A stretch of 64,000 nucleotides of DNA from Dokdonia sinensis. Lineage in GTDB: Bacteria; Bacteroidota; Bacteroidia; Flavobacteriales; Flavobacteriaceae. The notes under the pieces were generated by a model. It did no database searches, was not told the DNA's origin, and was given only the letters and a program-made list of their open reading frames with translations. The stretch is taken from assembly GCF_003688895.1 (NCBI RefSeq), contig NZ_REFV01000007.1, positions 155,521-219,520 on the forward strand. Direction: 5' to 3'. This document shows, in pieces, positions 53,479-62,039 of the stretch; the first letter of the stretch is position 1; the number at the start of each line of letters is the position of its first letter. The position numbers and the translations under genes are program-made.

Positions 53479-53542
53479 TTACAGAGGCACTTACTGCAAG
53501 AATCGTTACAGCACATACGGCTGCGAAAATTGCTTTTCTCAT
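53417..53542 (-). CDS. Small secreted peptide (41 residues), unrecognised
   Basis: Short frame with ATG at 53542 and TAG at 53417. The protein has a clear signal peptide (MRKAIFAAVCAVTILAVSA, then SVNAA) and a mature part of about 17 residues reading APNETKIDKKNYQVPPNG. It is preceded by an A/T-rich leader TTTTTAATT directly before the ATG, typical of Flavobacteriaceae translation starts. It overlaps the downstream membrane-protein gene by about 60 bases in another frame. Family unknown; it could be a small exported factor or simply a fortuitous frame, but the signal sequence argues for a real gene. Confidence 0.6.
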   Translation of the reverse strand: MRKAIFAAVCAVTILAVSASVNAAPNETKIDKKNYQVPPNG

Positions 53543-53793
53543 AATTAAAAATTTTTAGGGTTAATATTTATTAACTCAAATATCTCCCTTAAAATTGTAA
53601 GTATGAGTAAGATAACTGGTTAGGTTATCAGGGACTTGCCAACTATTGTTAACAAAGCTAGCAAAAAAAGTAATCATATATCCTGTTCCATCATTATTAT
53701 GTGCACAACCCAAAAATTATGTTGATATCATAATAATTTCTTCACTTTAAAGTCTTTTACCATTCCGTTAACATCGTGGTGTGGTGCAATTTG

Positions 53794-53801
53794 TATTTTT
53801 G
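53794..53801 (+). promoter_or_regulatory. Candidate -7 box TATTTTTG of the coaX operon
   Basis: Perfect TAnnTTTG match 18 bases before coaX. The remainder of the gap 53543-53793 shows nothing recognised. Confidence 0.5.
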
Positions 53802-53818
53802 ACCGCAATCGGTTTATT

Positions 53819-54544
53819 ATGCAACTTATCATAGACGTAGGTAATACCAAAGTCAAACTTGCTATTTTTAAAGAAGCTACTCTCAAAGAGAAACGTGAAG
53901 TTGTACTTGAGCATTTTACACAAGGTGTGATAGATCTCGTTAAGAGCTATCCTGTAACAAAGGCAATTATTTCTTCCGTTGGACGTCTTACGGAGTTGCA
54001 ATGCCGGTCAGTTCAAAATAGATTTCCTACTATTATACTTAATCATAAAACTTCTGTTCCCTTTATAAATGAATATGATACTCCAGAAACTCTTGGGGTA
54101 GACAGGATTGGTTTGATTTCCGCTTTCGCGAAAGCGTACCCAGGCAAAAATGGATTAATTATAGACGCTGGGACCTGTATCACTTATGATTTTATAACAT
54201 CTAGGGGCGTATATAAAGGAGGGGCCATTTCTCCTGGGATAAGATTGCGATACACATCTTTGCACTCGCTTACGGCAAACTTACCATTGCTAGAGACTAG
54301 GGTGCCTAAGAGTTTTATCGGTACATCTACCGAAAGCTCCATGCACTCAGGAGTTGTAAACGGTGTAGTGCAGGAAATAAACGGGGTAATTGCTCAATAT
54401 AAAGAAGAATATGGACATGTTCACGTTATTTTAACGGGTGGGGACGCCCAAATTTTGTCAGAACGATTAAAAAATAGCATCTTTGCGCACTCAAATTTTT
54501 TGCTGGAAGGGCTTAATTATATTTTAAATATTTCGAATGATTAA
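53819..54544 (+). CDS. coaX: Type III pantothenate kinase
   Basis: Cytosolic enzyme of 241 residues that phosphorylates pantothenate, the first step of coenzyme A synthesis. ASKHA-fold marks are present: IIDVGNTKVKLAIF at the N-terminus, TLGVDRIG, the phosphate loop IIDAGTCITYDF (about 117-128), and KGGAISPGIRLRYTSLH. The dispersed palindrome encodes SAFAKAY at about 100-106, between DRIG and the DAGT loop; the spacing of those motifs is close to that of other CoaX proteins, so nothing was lengthened. It overlaps the outer-membrane protein gene by eight bases. Confidence 0.95.
   Translation: MQLIIDVGNTKVKLAIFKEATLKEKREVVLEHFTQGVIDLVKSYPVTKAIISSVGRLTELQCRSVQNRFPTIILNHKTSVPFINEYDTPETLGVDRIGLISAFAKAYPGKNGLIIDAGTCITYDFITSRGVYKGGAISPGIRLRYTSLHSLTANLPLLETRVPKSFIGTSTESSMHSGVVNGVVQEINGVIAQYKEEYGHVHVILTGGDAQILSERLKNSIFAHSNFLLEGLNYILNISND
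54121..54138. repeat. Dispersed palindrome, exact core, inside coaX
   Basis: CGCTTTCGCGAAAGCGTA in frame as AFAKAY. Family motifs on either side keep normal spacing. Confidence 0.93.
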
Positions 54545-55784
54545 ACAATTTTTGATAGCAGTAGTGTTGCTTGTGACGGTCTCAGGATTTAGTCAAGATG
54601 GGGGAACTGCTTCGCCATACTCCTTTTACGGGATAGGGAACCAGCAATTTAGAGGGACATCTGAGAATAGATCTATGGGAGGTCTCAGTACGTTTAGTGA
54701 TAGTTTGCACCTAAATGTTGTAAATCCAGCGGCATTAGGAAGATTGCGTTTTGTGACCTTTACTTTTGGCGCTTCACATACCGAACTTACTTCTAAGGAT
54801 AATACTTTAGAGGATAATGCATCTGCAACAAGTATAGATTATTTTGCCTTTGGGTTTCCACTCACTAAAAAGTTGGGTGTTGGTTTTGGACTTATGCCAT
54901 TTACTTCTGTGGGCTACAGGATAAATGGTGATGTAGATGAGACTGTAAATCGTTTTTCTGGTAGAGGAGGACTTAACAGAGTTTATTTGAGTGCGGGTTA
55001 TGAAGTGTTTAAAGGATTAACAGTTGGAGGCTCTGCAAATTATAATTTTGGAAACATCCAGAATGAATCTTTGCGAACTCAAGAGAATGTTGAGCTCGGT
55101 ACGTTAGAGCGCAATAGATCAGACCTAAGTGGTTTGACGCTAGACTTTGGTGCTCAGTATGAGCGGCTTATTTCTAATGATTTAACACTTTCAGCCTCCG
55201 TCGGATATACGCCGGGAACAACGATCTCTTCTGATAATACGAGAAGTATTGCGTCAGTTAACTTTAATGATGAAGGTCAAACAAATCCTGTAGATGAAAG
55301 AGAAATTGATGTAGCAGATACAGATTTTAATTTTCCATCCTCAGTAACTTTAGGATTGGGAGTTGGGCAGAAAAATAAATGGTTTTTAGGCGGGGAATAC
55401 ACTAGAAAAAGTTCTAGCGACTTTACAAACAGAAGTTTTGAGATAGATAATGTAACCTTTGAAGATGCATCTCAGTTCCGCTTAGGAGGATTTTATGTTC
55501 CTAAATATAATAGTGTTACGAGTTACCTTCAGCGTATCACATATAGGGCTGGATTGCGTTATGAGGAGAGCGGTACTATCATAGATAATGAGGATATAAA
55601 CGAGTTTGGCATATCTTTTGGATTAGGGTTACCAGCTGGACGACTTTTTAGTAATGCTAACCTAGGAATAGAATATGGACAGCGCGGCACAACAAATGCC
55701 GGACTAGTAGAAGAAACCTTTTTTAATTTCTTTTTGAGTTTTTCTCTCAACGATATTTGGTTTCAGAAAACAAAATTTAATTAA
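54537..55784 (+). CDS. Outer-membrane beta-barrel protein
   Basis: Secreted protein of 415 residues. A signal peptide (ending about SGFSQ) is followed by amphipathic beta strands rich in Gly and aromatic residues (SPYSFYGIGNQQFRG, FAFGFPLTKKLGVGFGLMPF, VYLSAGYEVFKGLTVGGSA) and a terminal strand FNFFLSFSLNDIWF. The fold resembles FadL/OmpP1-type barrels, and it may transport hydrophobic compounds, but no specific substrate is evident. It lies between coaX (overlap) and a TPR protein, at the head of a probable envelope operon. Confidence 0.8.
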   Translation: MIKQFLIAVVLLVTVSGFSQDGGTASPYSFYGIGNQQFRGTSENRSMGGLSTFSDSLHLNVVNPAALGRLRFVTFTFGASHTELTSKDNTLEDNASATSIDYFAFGFPLTKKLGVGFGLMPFTSVGYRINGDVDETVNRFSGRGGLNRVYLSAGYEVFKGLTVGGSANYNFGNIQNESLRTQENVELGTLERNRSDLSGLTLDFGAQYERLISNDLTLSASVGYTPGTTISSDNTRSIASVNFNDEGQTNPVDEREIDVADTDFNFPSSVTLGLGVGQKNKWFLGGEYTRKSSSDFTNRSFEIDNVTFEDASQFRLGGFYVPKYNSVTSYLQRITYRAGLRYEESGTIIDNEDINEFGISFGLGLPAGRLFSNANLGIEYGQRGTTNAGLVEETFFNFFLSFSLNDIWFQKTKFN

Positions 55785-55804
55785 CAGCATAAAACCTAAA
55801 GACG

Positions 55805-57181
55805 ATGAAAACTAAATTAACCACTTTATTATTTGTTCTGGTTGCTGGGATGTTTACGCAGACTACGCAAGCACAAGTAAGTGAAGAATGTAGAACAACG
55901 CTTTCGCTTTTCTCTGAAGCAGCTAAAGTGAAAAATTGGACGGCAGCAAAGCCTCATTACGACAAATTAGTAAAAGATTGCCCTAATGCTTCCCTTGCTA
56001 TTTATCAGTATGGAGAAAAGATGTTTAAGCAGCAGGCAAGTGATGCTAGTGGTGCAGAGAGTGTTGCTTTTGCAAAAGACCTAATACATAACTATGAATT
56101 AAGAGAGCAATATTTTCCTGCTAAGACACCGCACGGAGAAAACATAGCAGATATCGCTCAGACAATGTATGACTATAAGATTGGTAGTACTATGGACGAA
56201 TTCAAGCAATTTGAAAAAGCTTGGAAAGAAGACAGAGAGTCTATTAAAAGTTCTAAAAGTATTTACACTTATTTCAAACTAGCAGTAGACCTTTACAAAG
56301 AGGGGCAGTACGAGCTACAAGATATTTTTGATCTGTACGATGACGTACAAGATAAATTGAGTGAAGAAGGAACTCAGCTTGATGCTAAGCTTCAAAAGCT
56401 TATTGAAAAAGAAGAAGCAGGTACAAAACTTACAGCAAAAGAAGGTAGACTTAAAAAAGCTTATGAGACTAACCTGAAGGCCTTTGGAATCTTTGCAGGT
56501 AGTGTAGATGGTACATTAGGTTCACTTGCAGATTGTGAAAACTTAATCCCTTTATATAACAAAGGTTTTGAAGAAAATAAAAATGATAAGGAATGGATTA
56601 ACAAAGCGGCTAGCCGTATGTTAAGTAAAGAGTGTACTGATGATCCATTATTCAAGAAATTGGTTGAGCAATTACACGCTCTTAATCCTTCTGCAGACTC
56701 TGCAAAATATTTAATGATCCTTTGTGCTAAGTCGGGAGACAAGTCTTGTGAGAACAAGTATTTCGAGGAGGCATTATCTTTAAGTACTGGAAAACAAAAA
56801 GCAGATCTGTTATACCAGAAAGCAGAAAGTACGAGAAGAGCAGGAAGTTATGGTCAAGCAAGAACATTGTACACGCAAGTACTTGAGCTTAACCCAGGAA
56901 AAGGTATCTGTTATTTGAGAATTGCAGCAATGTATGCGCAAAGTGCAAATAACTGTGGTACAACAACTTTTGAAAAAAGAGCAACCTACTGGCTAGCTGC
57001 AGATACTGCAGAGCGTGCAGGACGTGTAGACCCAAGACTTGCTGGAAATGCTAATGCTACAGCAGCAAACTATAGAGGTAAAGCACCATCAAAGTCAGAT
57101 ATATTTAGCGCTGGAATGGGCGGAAAATCTGTTAAGTTGAGCTGCTGGATAGGACGTACGATTCAAGTGCCAAACCTTTAA
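55805..57181 (+). CDS. Secreted tetratricopeptide-repeat protein
   Basis: Periplasmic protein of 458 residues with a signal peptide (ending about TTQAQ, 24) and helical repeats of TPR type: SEAAKVKNWTAAKPHYDKLV near 35-54, a middle helical stretch, and ADLLYQKAESTRRAGSYGQARTLY near 335-358 with a following LELNPGKGICYLRIAAMY. The role is unknown; TPR proteins usually hold complexes together, and its position between an outer-membrane barrel and lptC suggests an envelope-assembly function. The stop overlaps the lptC start by one base. Confidence 0.82.
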   Translation: MKTKLTTLLFVLVAGMFTQTTQAQVSEECRTTLSLFSEAAKVKNWTAAKPHYDKLVKDCPNASLAIYQYGEKMFKQQASDASGAESVAFAKDLIHNYELREQYFPAKTPHGENIADIAQTMYDYKIGSTMDEFKQFEKAWKEDRESIKSSKSIYTYFKLAVDLYKEGQYELQDIFDLYDDVQDKLSEEGTQLDAKLQKLIEKEEAGTKLTAKEGRLKKAYETNLKAFGIFAGSVDGTLGSLADCENLIPLYNKGFEENKNDKEWINKAASRMLSKECTDDPLFKKLVEQLHALNPSADSAKYLMILCAKSGDKSCENKYFEEALSLSTGKQKADLLYQKAESTRRAGSYGQARTLYTQVLELNPGKGICYLRIAAMYAQSANNCGTTTFEKRATYWLAADTAERAGRVDPRLAGNANATAANYRGKAPSKSDIFSAGMGGKSVKLSCWIGRTIQVPNL

Positions 57182-57765
57182 TGGTTAATAAAAACAAAAA
57201 TATAATTCAAAACTTAGTCACAGCAATTGCTGTGACTTTGTTCTTTATAGGTTGTGCTGGTAAAGGTGACGATGTAAAACGTCTCAGTATTAAAATGGAA
57301 GGTCCTGCATCTGTAGGAACAGGAATCAATGGAAAATATATTGATTCTGGTAAAGTCGCAGCTCATTTTAAAACACCGCTACGTATAGATTTCTCAAACG
57401 AGGATTTTCCTTATGAGGAGTTTCCAGAAGGCATTGATTTAATATTTTACGAGCAGGATGGTAAAGAAAGTCACATCACCTCTGACTATGCAAAACGTTT
57501 TACTAGTACGGGGCTTGTAGACTTACGTAAAAATGTCAAGTTGGTTACAAGTGACTCAGCTACATTAATGGCAGAGCAATTATATTGGGATCAAACGGGT
57601 AATTGGGTATTTACAGATAAACCATATACTTTAATTACAAAAGACGGATCTAGAAACAAAGGAGACCTCTTTGATTCTAACGAAGACTTTACAAATTTTG
57701 TATCTTTAAATAATATTGGGAAGCAATACCTAAAAGAAGAAACTACAAATGACACGATTCAGTAA
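57181..57765 (+). CDS. lptC: LPS export component LptC (lipoprotein)
   Basis: Protein of 194 residues with a single N-terminal hydrophobic segment ending in a lipobox-like FFIGC (Cys25), so it may be lipidated. The periplasmic part is the LptC/OstA-like beta jelly roll (IDSGKVAAHFKTPLRIDF, ITSDYAKRFTSTGLVDLRKNVKL, AEQLYWDQTGNWVFTDKPY). It bridges LptBFG in the inner membrane and LptA in transport of lipopolysaccharide. The stop of the TPR gene overlaps its ATG by one base, and it overlaps the next small gene by 17. Confidence 0.85.
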   Translation: MVNKNKNIIQNLVTAIAVTLFFIGCAGKGDDVKRLSIKMEGPASVGTGINGKYIDSGKVAAHFKTPLRIDFSNEDFPYEEFPEGIDLIFYEQDGKESHITSDYAKRFTSTGLVDLRKNVKLVTSDSATLMAEQLYWDQTGNWVFTDKPYTLITKDGSRNKGDLFDSNEDFTNFVSLNNIGKQYLKEETTNDTIQ

Positions 57766-57946
57766 GATATTTGAATATATGTATCCTATTATAGCCATTC
57801 TAGCTGGAATTGAGGCTTACTCAGAATGGGGTGTTAATAGGGAGCGAGCCTATTTATTTGCTTTTTTTTGTGTGTTTGCCACAGGGATGTTTTTCTTTAG
57901 AAGGCACTATCGCAAGAAATTTGAAAAATATAAGAAAAACGAATAA
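57749..57946 (+). CDS. Small two-helix membrane protein
   Basis: Protein of 65 residues with two hydrophobic segments (about 11-24 MYPIIAILAGIEAY and 35-50 YLFAFFCVFATGMFFF) and a basic C-terminus (RRHYRKKFEKYKKNE). It overlaps lptC by 17 bases and shares the TAATG junction (ATG at 57946) with the downstream CorC-like gene, which supports translation as a true member of the operon. No family is recognised; small two-helix proteins of this sort often act as adaptors, but this is only a guess. Confidence 0.75.
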   Translation: MTRFSKIFEYMYPIIAILAGIEAYSEWGVNRERAYLFAFFCVFATGMFFFRRHYRKKFEKYKKNE

Positions 57947-59244
57947 TGGACAATACGAACGTCCAGATTATTGTAATTATAACTACACTAATTCTATCTG
58001 CTTTCTTTTCGGGGATGGAGATAGCCTATATTTCTTCTAATAAAATTCATATTGAGTTAGAAAAGAAGCAAAACAACTTACTAGCTCAAGTTCTAACGCG
58101 ACTCACGGCAAAACCGTCACGTTTTATCGCCACAATGCTTTTAGGTAACAATATTGCTCTAGTTGTTTACGGGTATTTTATGGGAGCGCTCCTGCAAGGG
58201 TGGTTGGAGGGTATGCCTTTCGGCGAAAATATGATGTGGCTCAACACCATTGTCACAAAATTTGCATTGCTTTCTCAAACAATAATTTCAACAATAGTCA
58301 TTTTACTTACAGCAGAATTTTTGCCTAAGGTTTTCTTCCAAATCTACGCAAACAAGTTACTTAAGATTTTTGCGGTGCCTGCTTATTTCTTTTATCTAGT
58401 TTTTGGTGTCATAAGCTCATTTATCATTTGGATTTCGGATTTTATCTTAAAATATCTTTTTAAGACAGACGGAGATGAGGTTCAGTTAGCTTTTACAAAA
58501 GTAGAACTCGGAAACTACATTTCAGAACAAATGGAGTCTGTGTCCGAACACGAAGAGGTAGATACAGAAATTCAAATTTTTCAGAACGCCCTAGAATTTT
58601 CTGAAGTAAAATCGCGTGAAGTAATGATCCCTAGGACAGAAATCATTGCGGTAGAAGAGCGAACCCTACCCAGCGCTCTGAATGAAAAATTTGTAGATAC
58701 TGGACTTTCTAAAATCCTAGTATATAAAGATACCATAGATGATATTGTAGGGTATGTACACTCTTTTGCGCTTTTTAAAAAACCAAAAACAATAAGCAGC
58801 GTTTTGATGCCCGTAGTTTATGTGCCAGAAACAATGTTAATAAAAGATGTGCTTAATGTGCTCACTAAGAAGCGTAAAAGTATTGCCGTAGTAATAGATG
58901 AATACGGTGGTACGAGCGGTATGATGACCGTAGAAGATATTGTAGAAGAGCTTTTTGGAGAAATTGAAGATGAACACGATAGTGTGGCACTTACAGAAAT
59001 TGTACAAGGAGATGGAACGTATGTTTTTTCTGCGCGACTAGAGGTAGATTACCTCAATGAGAACTATAAAATAAACTTTCCCGAAAGTGAAAACTACGAG
59101 ACATTAGGAGGGCTTATTGTGAGTCACACAGAAGACATCCCTAAGGTAGGAGACGAGATAGAAATCGAGACACTCAGATTTCGAATTTTAGAAACTTCAA
59201 GTACAAAGCCAGAGCTAGTAGAAGTGCGCCTTATTGAGGATTAA
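57946..59244 (+). CDS. CNNM/CorC-type membrane protein with CBS pair (hemolysin-family)
   Basis: Protein of 432 residues. The N-terminal CNNM/DUF21 domain has three or four helices (LSAFFSGMEIAYISSNKIHIE at about 17-37, ATMLLGNNIALVVYGYF), followed by two CBS domains (around 220-350: VMIPRTEIIAVE, VVIDEYGGTSGMMTVEDIVEELFGEIEDEHD) and the C-terminal CorC_HlyC domain. Relatives are implicated in magnesium/cobalt efflux; in Flavobacteria the gliding protein GldE has this fold. It continues the coaX/lptC operon by a TAATG junction. Confidence 0.9.
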   Translation: MDNTNVQIIVIITTLILSAFFSGMEIAYISSNKIHIELEKKQNNLLAQVLTRLTAKPSRFIATMLLGNNIALVVYGYFMGALLQGWLEGMPFGENMMWLNTIVTKFALLSQTIISTIVILLTAEFLPKVFFQIYANKLLKIFAVPAYFFYLVFGVISSFIIWISDFILKYLFKTDGDEVQLAFTKVELGNYISEQMESVSEHEEVDTEIQIFQNALEFSEVKSREVMIPRTEIIAVEERTLPSALNEKFVDTGLSKILVYKDTIDDIVGYVHSFALFKKPKTISSVLMPVVYVPETMLIKDVLNVLTKKRKSIAVVIDEYGGTSGMMTVEDIVEELFGEIEDEHDSVALTEIVQGDGTYVFSARLEVDYLNENYKINFPESENYETLGGLIVSHTEDIPKVGDEIEIETLRFRILETSSTKPELVEVRLIED

Positions 59245-59332
59245 CCCACTCCCTTCTTTTTATCTTTTTTCTATTTTTTATTATGCGAGAAAATGGTATT
59301 TTCGCCCACTATTCTAGAACAATATAAATACA

Positions 59333-61429
59333 ATGGCAATATTAAGTAAAATACGTAGCAAGGGAATTTTCCTAATCGTTATCATCGCATTAGCACTTTT
59401 TGCATTCATCTTTTCAGGTGTGTTGACAAATAGTGATAGTCTTAACGGAAAGCAAAATACTGTAGGTTCAGTAAATGGTACTGAAATTACCAGAGAAGAT
59501 TTTGGAAGAAAGGTTGAGCAGCAATCTAGAGCACTTGGGCCTAACGGGTCTACTTTGAGAGCTGTTAATACGGTTTGGGATCGCGAGGTAGAGGCTGCAG
59601 TTCTTCAAGAACAGTATGAAAAATTAGGAATTGAAGTGAGCGATGAGCGTCTTCAAGAACTTTTAAAGCAGCGTTTAGAAAACAATCCTCAGTTCCAAGA
59701 TGAAGAAGGTTTCTTTAGTCCAGGAAAAATGCAAGAGTACATTGCAAGTGTAAAAAATACTGAGGCATATGCTGCTTGGGTTGCTTTTGAGCAACAGGCA
59801 ATTGAGGATGAGAAGAAAAATATCTATACTAACCTAGTTAAGGCTGGCGTTGGAGCTACTCTTAAAGACGGAGAGGTTGCATACAAACTAGACGGAAACA
59901 CCGTAGACATTCAGTATGTCCAGGTGCCTTACTCTACTATACCAGATGATGAAGTAAATGTTTCAAAAGAAGATATTGCTGCTTATATAAAAGAGCACAA
60001 AGATGAATTTGATACAGAAGCTACGCGTAGTATTCGTTATGTAAAGTTTGAAGAAAAGGCAACTTTAGAAGATGAAAACGCTGTAAAGGCTGGACTTACG
60101 CGTCTTATTACAGAGGACGTAAACCTTGATACAGGTAAAGTTTATGGAGATCAGGGTCTTGCAGAAATTTCAGAAGACAAAATTGCAGATTTTGTAAACG
60201 AGAATTCTGAGACCCAGTACTCAGGTCGTTGGATGTCTGCTGCAATTCTCAAGCAGGTAGAACGTGATACGTTACTTTCAATGGAGGTAGGAGCTGTTTA
60301 TGGGCCTTATAAATTAAATAACTTTATGTATTTAGATAAGGTTGTTGCCGCTACAATGATTCCTGACTCTTCGAGTGTAAGACACATTCTTATATCTACA
60401 CAAGGTCCAGATGCATTACCTAAAGCTGAAGCAAAGAAACTTGCAGATAGTCTAGAGCAGGTAGTACGAAGAACACCGAGTAAATTCTCAGACCTTGCCG
60501 CACAATTTTCTACAGATCCTGGAAGTAAGGATAAAGGAGGGGTATACGAGATGTTTCCTCAAGGTAGGATGGTAGCACCTTTTAATGATTTTTCTTTTGA
60601 GAAAGAGGTAGGAGCTGTAGGAACTGTCGAGACCAATTACGGATACCACGTGATCGAAGTACTGGAACAAACAGAAAAAAAGAAGGCAATTAAGGTTGCT
60701 ACTATCGCAAAGGAACTTGTGCCATCAGAAAAAACAATAGGAGAAGTGTACAGTACCACACAAACTTTTGAAATTGCTGCACGCGAAGGAGACTTTGCTG
60801 AAGTTGCAAAAGAAAAAGGATATACTGCACTTCCTGTAAACAGCATCAAGCCATTAAATGAACTTCTTCCTGGTATCGGAGCACAAAGAGATGTTGTGCA
60901 ATGGGCTTTTGAAGAAGATACTAAAGTTGGAGATGTAAAACGTTTTCAAATAAATGATGGATATATTGTAGTTCAGGTGACAAAGCGCACTAAAGAAGGA
61001 CTAATGAGTCCTGAAGATGCTTCGGCACAGGTGACTCCTATCATCCGTAATAAAAAGAAAGCAGCATTAATCAAGTCGCGTATAGACAGCACTGACTTAA
61101 ATGAGGTTGCGAGTAGTCAGGGTCAGGCCATAAAAACAGCTACAGCCTTAAATATGGCAAATCCAACAATTGCTGGAGCAGGTAAGGAGGCTAAAGTAGT
61201 TGGAGCGGCTTTTGGACTAAAAGAGGGGCAGACTTCTAAACTCATAGAAGGAGATCGTGGTGTCTACCTTGTAAAAGTGACCAAAATGACAGAGGCTGCA
61301 GATCTAGGTAATTACGCATCTTATGCGGCACAGCAAGCTGCAAAGGCAAGGACGGCAGTAAACAATAAAGTCGTTGCTGCGCTTAAAAAAGGTGCAGATG
61401 TAGAAGATAAAAGAGCTACTTTTTACTAA
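59333..61429 (+). CDS. ppiD: PpiD-like membrane-anchored peptidylprolyl isomerase
   Basis: Periplasmic chaperone of 698 residues with an N-terminal membrane helix (FLIVIIALALFAFIFSG) and SurA-N-like helical region (about 40-180). A parvulin rotamase domain lies near 345-445: SVRHILIS, FSDLAAQFSTDPGSKDKGG and GYHVIEVLE. A second, weaker parvulin-like segment may follow. It probably aids folding of outer-membrane proteins. It is the last gene of the envelope group before the chaperonin genes, followed by a strong terminator. Confidence 0.88.
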   Translation: MAILSKIRSKGIFLIVIIALALFAFIFSGVLTNSDSLNGKQNTVGSVNGTEITREDFGRKVEQQSRALGPNGSTLRAVNTVWDREVEAAVLQEQYEKLGIEVSDERLQELLKQRLENNPQFQDEEGFFSPGKMQEYIASVKNTEAYAAWVAFEQQAIEDEKKNIYTNLVKAGVGATLKDGEVAYKLDGNTVDIQYVQVPYSTIPDDEVNVSKEDIAAYIKEHKDEFDTEATRSIRYVKFEEKATLEDENAVKAGLTRLITEDVNLDTGKVYGDQGLAEISEDKIADFVNENSETQYSGRWMSAAILKQVERDTLLSMEVGAVYGPYKLNNFMYLDKVVAATMIPDSSSVRHILISTQGPDALPKAEAKKLADSLEQVVRRTPSKFSDLAAQFSTDPGSKDKGGVYEMFPQGRMVAPFNDFSFEKEVGAVGTVETNYGYHVIEVLEQTEKKKAIKVATIAKELVPSEKTIGEVYSTTQTFEIAAREGDFAEVAKEKGYTALPVNSIKPLNELLPGIGAQRDVVQWAFEEDTKVGDVKRFQINDGYIVVQVTKRTKEGLMSPEDASAQVTPIIRNKKKAALIKSRIDSTDLNEVASSQGQAIKTATALNMANPTIAGAGKEAKVVGAAFGLKEGQTSKLIEGDRGVYLVKVTKMTEAADLGNYASYAAQQAAKARTAVNNKVVAALKKGADVEDKRATFY

Positions 61430-61452
61430 GAACTTTGCAAGATAAAAGTTAA

Positions 61453-61481
61453 AGAGCCGATTCGTAAGAATCGGCTTTTTT
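61453..61481 (+). terminator. Intrinsic terminator of ppiD-like gene
   Basis: Perfect nine-base stem AGCCGATTC / GAATCGGCT, GTAA loop and a run of six T residues, 25 bases past the stop. Confidence 0.93.
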
Positions 61482-61600
61482 GTGTTTATGCTATTTTGGC
61501 AGACTGCACGTCGTGGCACAATTTCTGTCTTTTACGCTCGCGTAAATCTTTACGATTTATATCAACAATTATTCTAATAACTATAAATACGAATCAAAAA

Positions 61601-61876
61601 ATGGCTTTAAACATTAAACCACTTGCAGACCGCGTCGTAATCGAACCACTTCCGGCGGAAACTCAAACGGCTTCTGGACTCTATATCCCAGACAGCGCTC
61701 AGGAAAAACAACAAAAAGGGAAAGTTGTCGCTGTAGGCGCAGGTAAAAAAGACCACAAAATGACCGTAAAAGTAGGTGACATCGTAATTTACGGAAAGTA
61801 CGGAGGTACAGAATTAAAACTAGACGGTGCAGATTATATGATTATGCGCGAGGATGATATTCTTGCAATCGTATAA
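61601..61876 (+). CDS. groES: Co-chaperonin GroES
   Basis: Chaperonin cap of 91 residues counted from the ATG at 61601 (an upstream frame is an artefact). It has LNIKPLADRVVIEPLPAE, the mobile-loop region TQTASGLYIPDSAQEK, VGDIVIYGKYGGTELKLDG and ends MREDDILAIV. It forms a heptamer that closes GroEL. No CIRCE repeat precedes it. It is separated from groEL by 200 bp, an unusually wide gap that contains two palindromic elements. Confidence 0.97.
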   Translation: MALNIKPLADRVVIEPLPAETQTASGLYIPDSAQEKQQKGKVVAVGAGKKDHKMTVKVGDIVIYGKYGGTELKLDGADYMIMREDDILAIV

Positions 61877-61957
61877 AGCGAGACTTTAGACAATCGCAAT
61901 AACCATCAAATCTCAAATTCCAAATCTCAATACTTTAAGGAATTGGAATTTTGAGTT

Positions 61958-61977
61958 TACGCTTTCGCGAAAGCGTA
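61958..61977. repeat. Dispersed palindrome, full 20-bp form, between groES and groEL
   Basis: Third perfect 20-bp copy TACGCTTTCGCGAAAGCGTA. It lies 81 bases past the groES stop, in a transcribed spacer. Confidence 0.94.
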
Positions 61978-62039
61978 TACATATAAAATAGTATGATGTT
62001 CCTACTTTGACTGGAATGGATTGAATTATTAATTACGAG

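Noticed and set aside
55899..55920. Half-site CGCTTTCGCTTTTC in the TPR-protein gene
   Set aside because: Only the left half of the palindrome matches; no dyad. The half-site at 19711-19720 was set aside likewise.
56067..56078. CTTTTGCAAAAG in the TPR-protein gene, read as AFAK
   Set aside because: A 12-bp palindrome but lacking the CGCG centre; AFAK is common in ordinary Ala/Lys-rich helices, so likely chance. A similar stretch near 22769 was set aside for the same reason.
61514..61528. TGGCAC-like sigma-54 promoter before groES
   Set aside because: The -24 part fits, but the -12 dinucleotide is GT and not GC; too weak to annotate.
61482..61600. CIRCE (HrcA operator) upstream of groES
   Set aside because: The TTAGCACTC/GAGTGCTAA dyad is absent.
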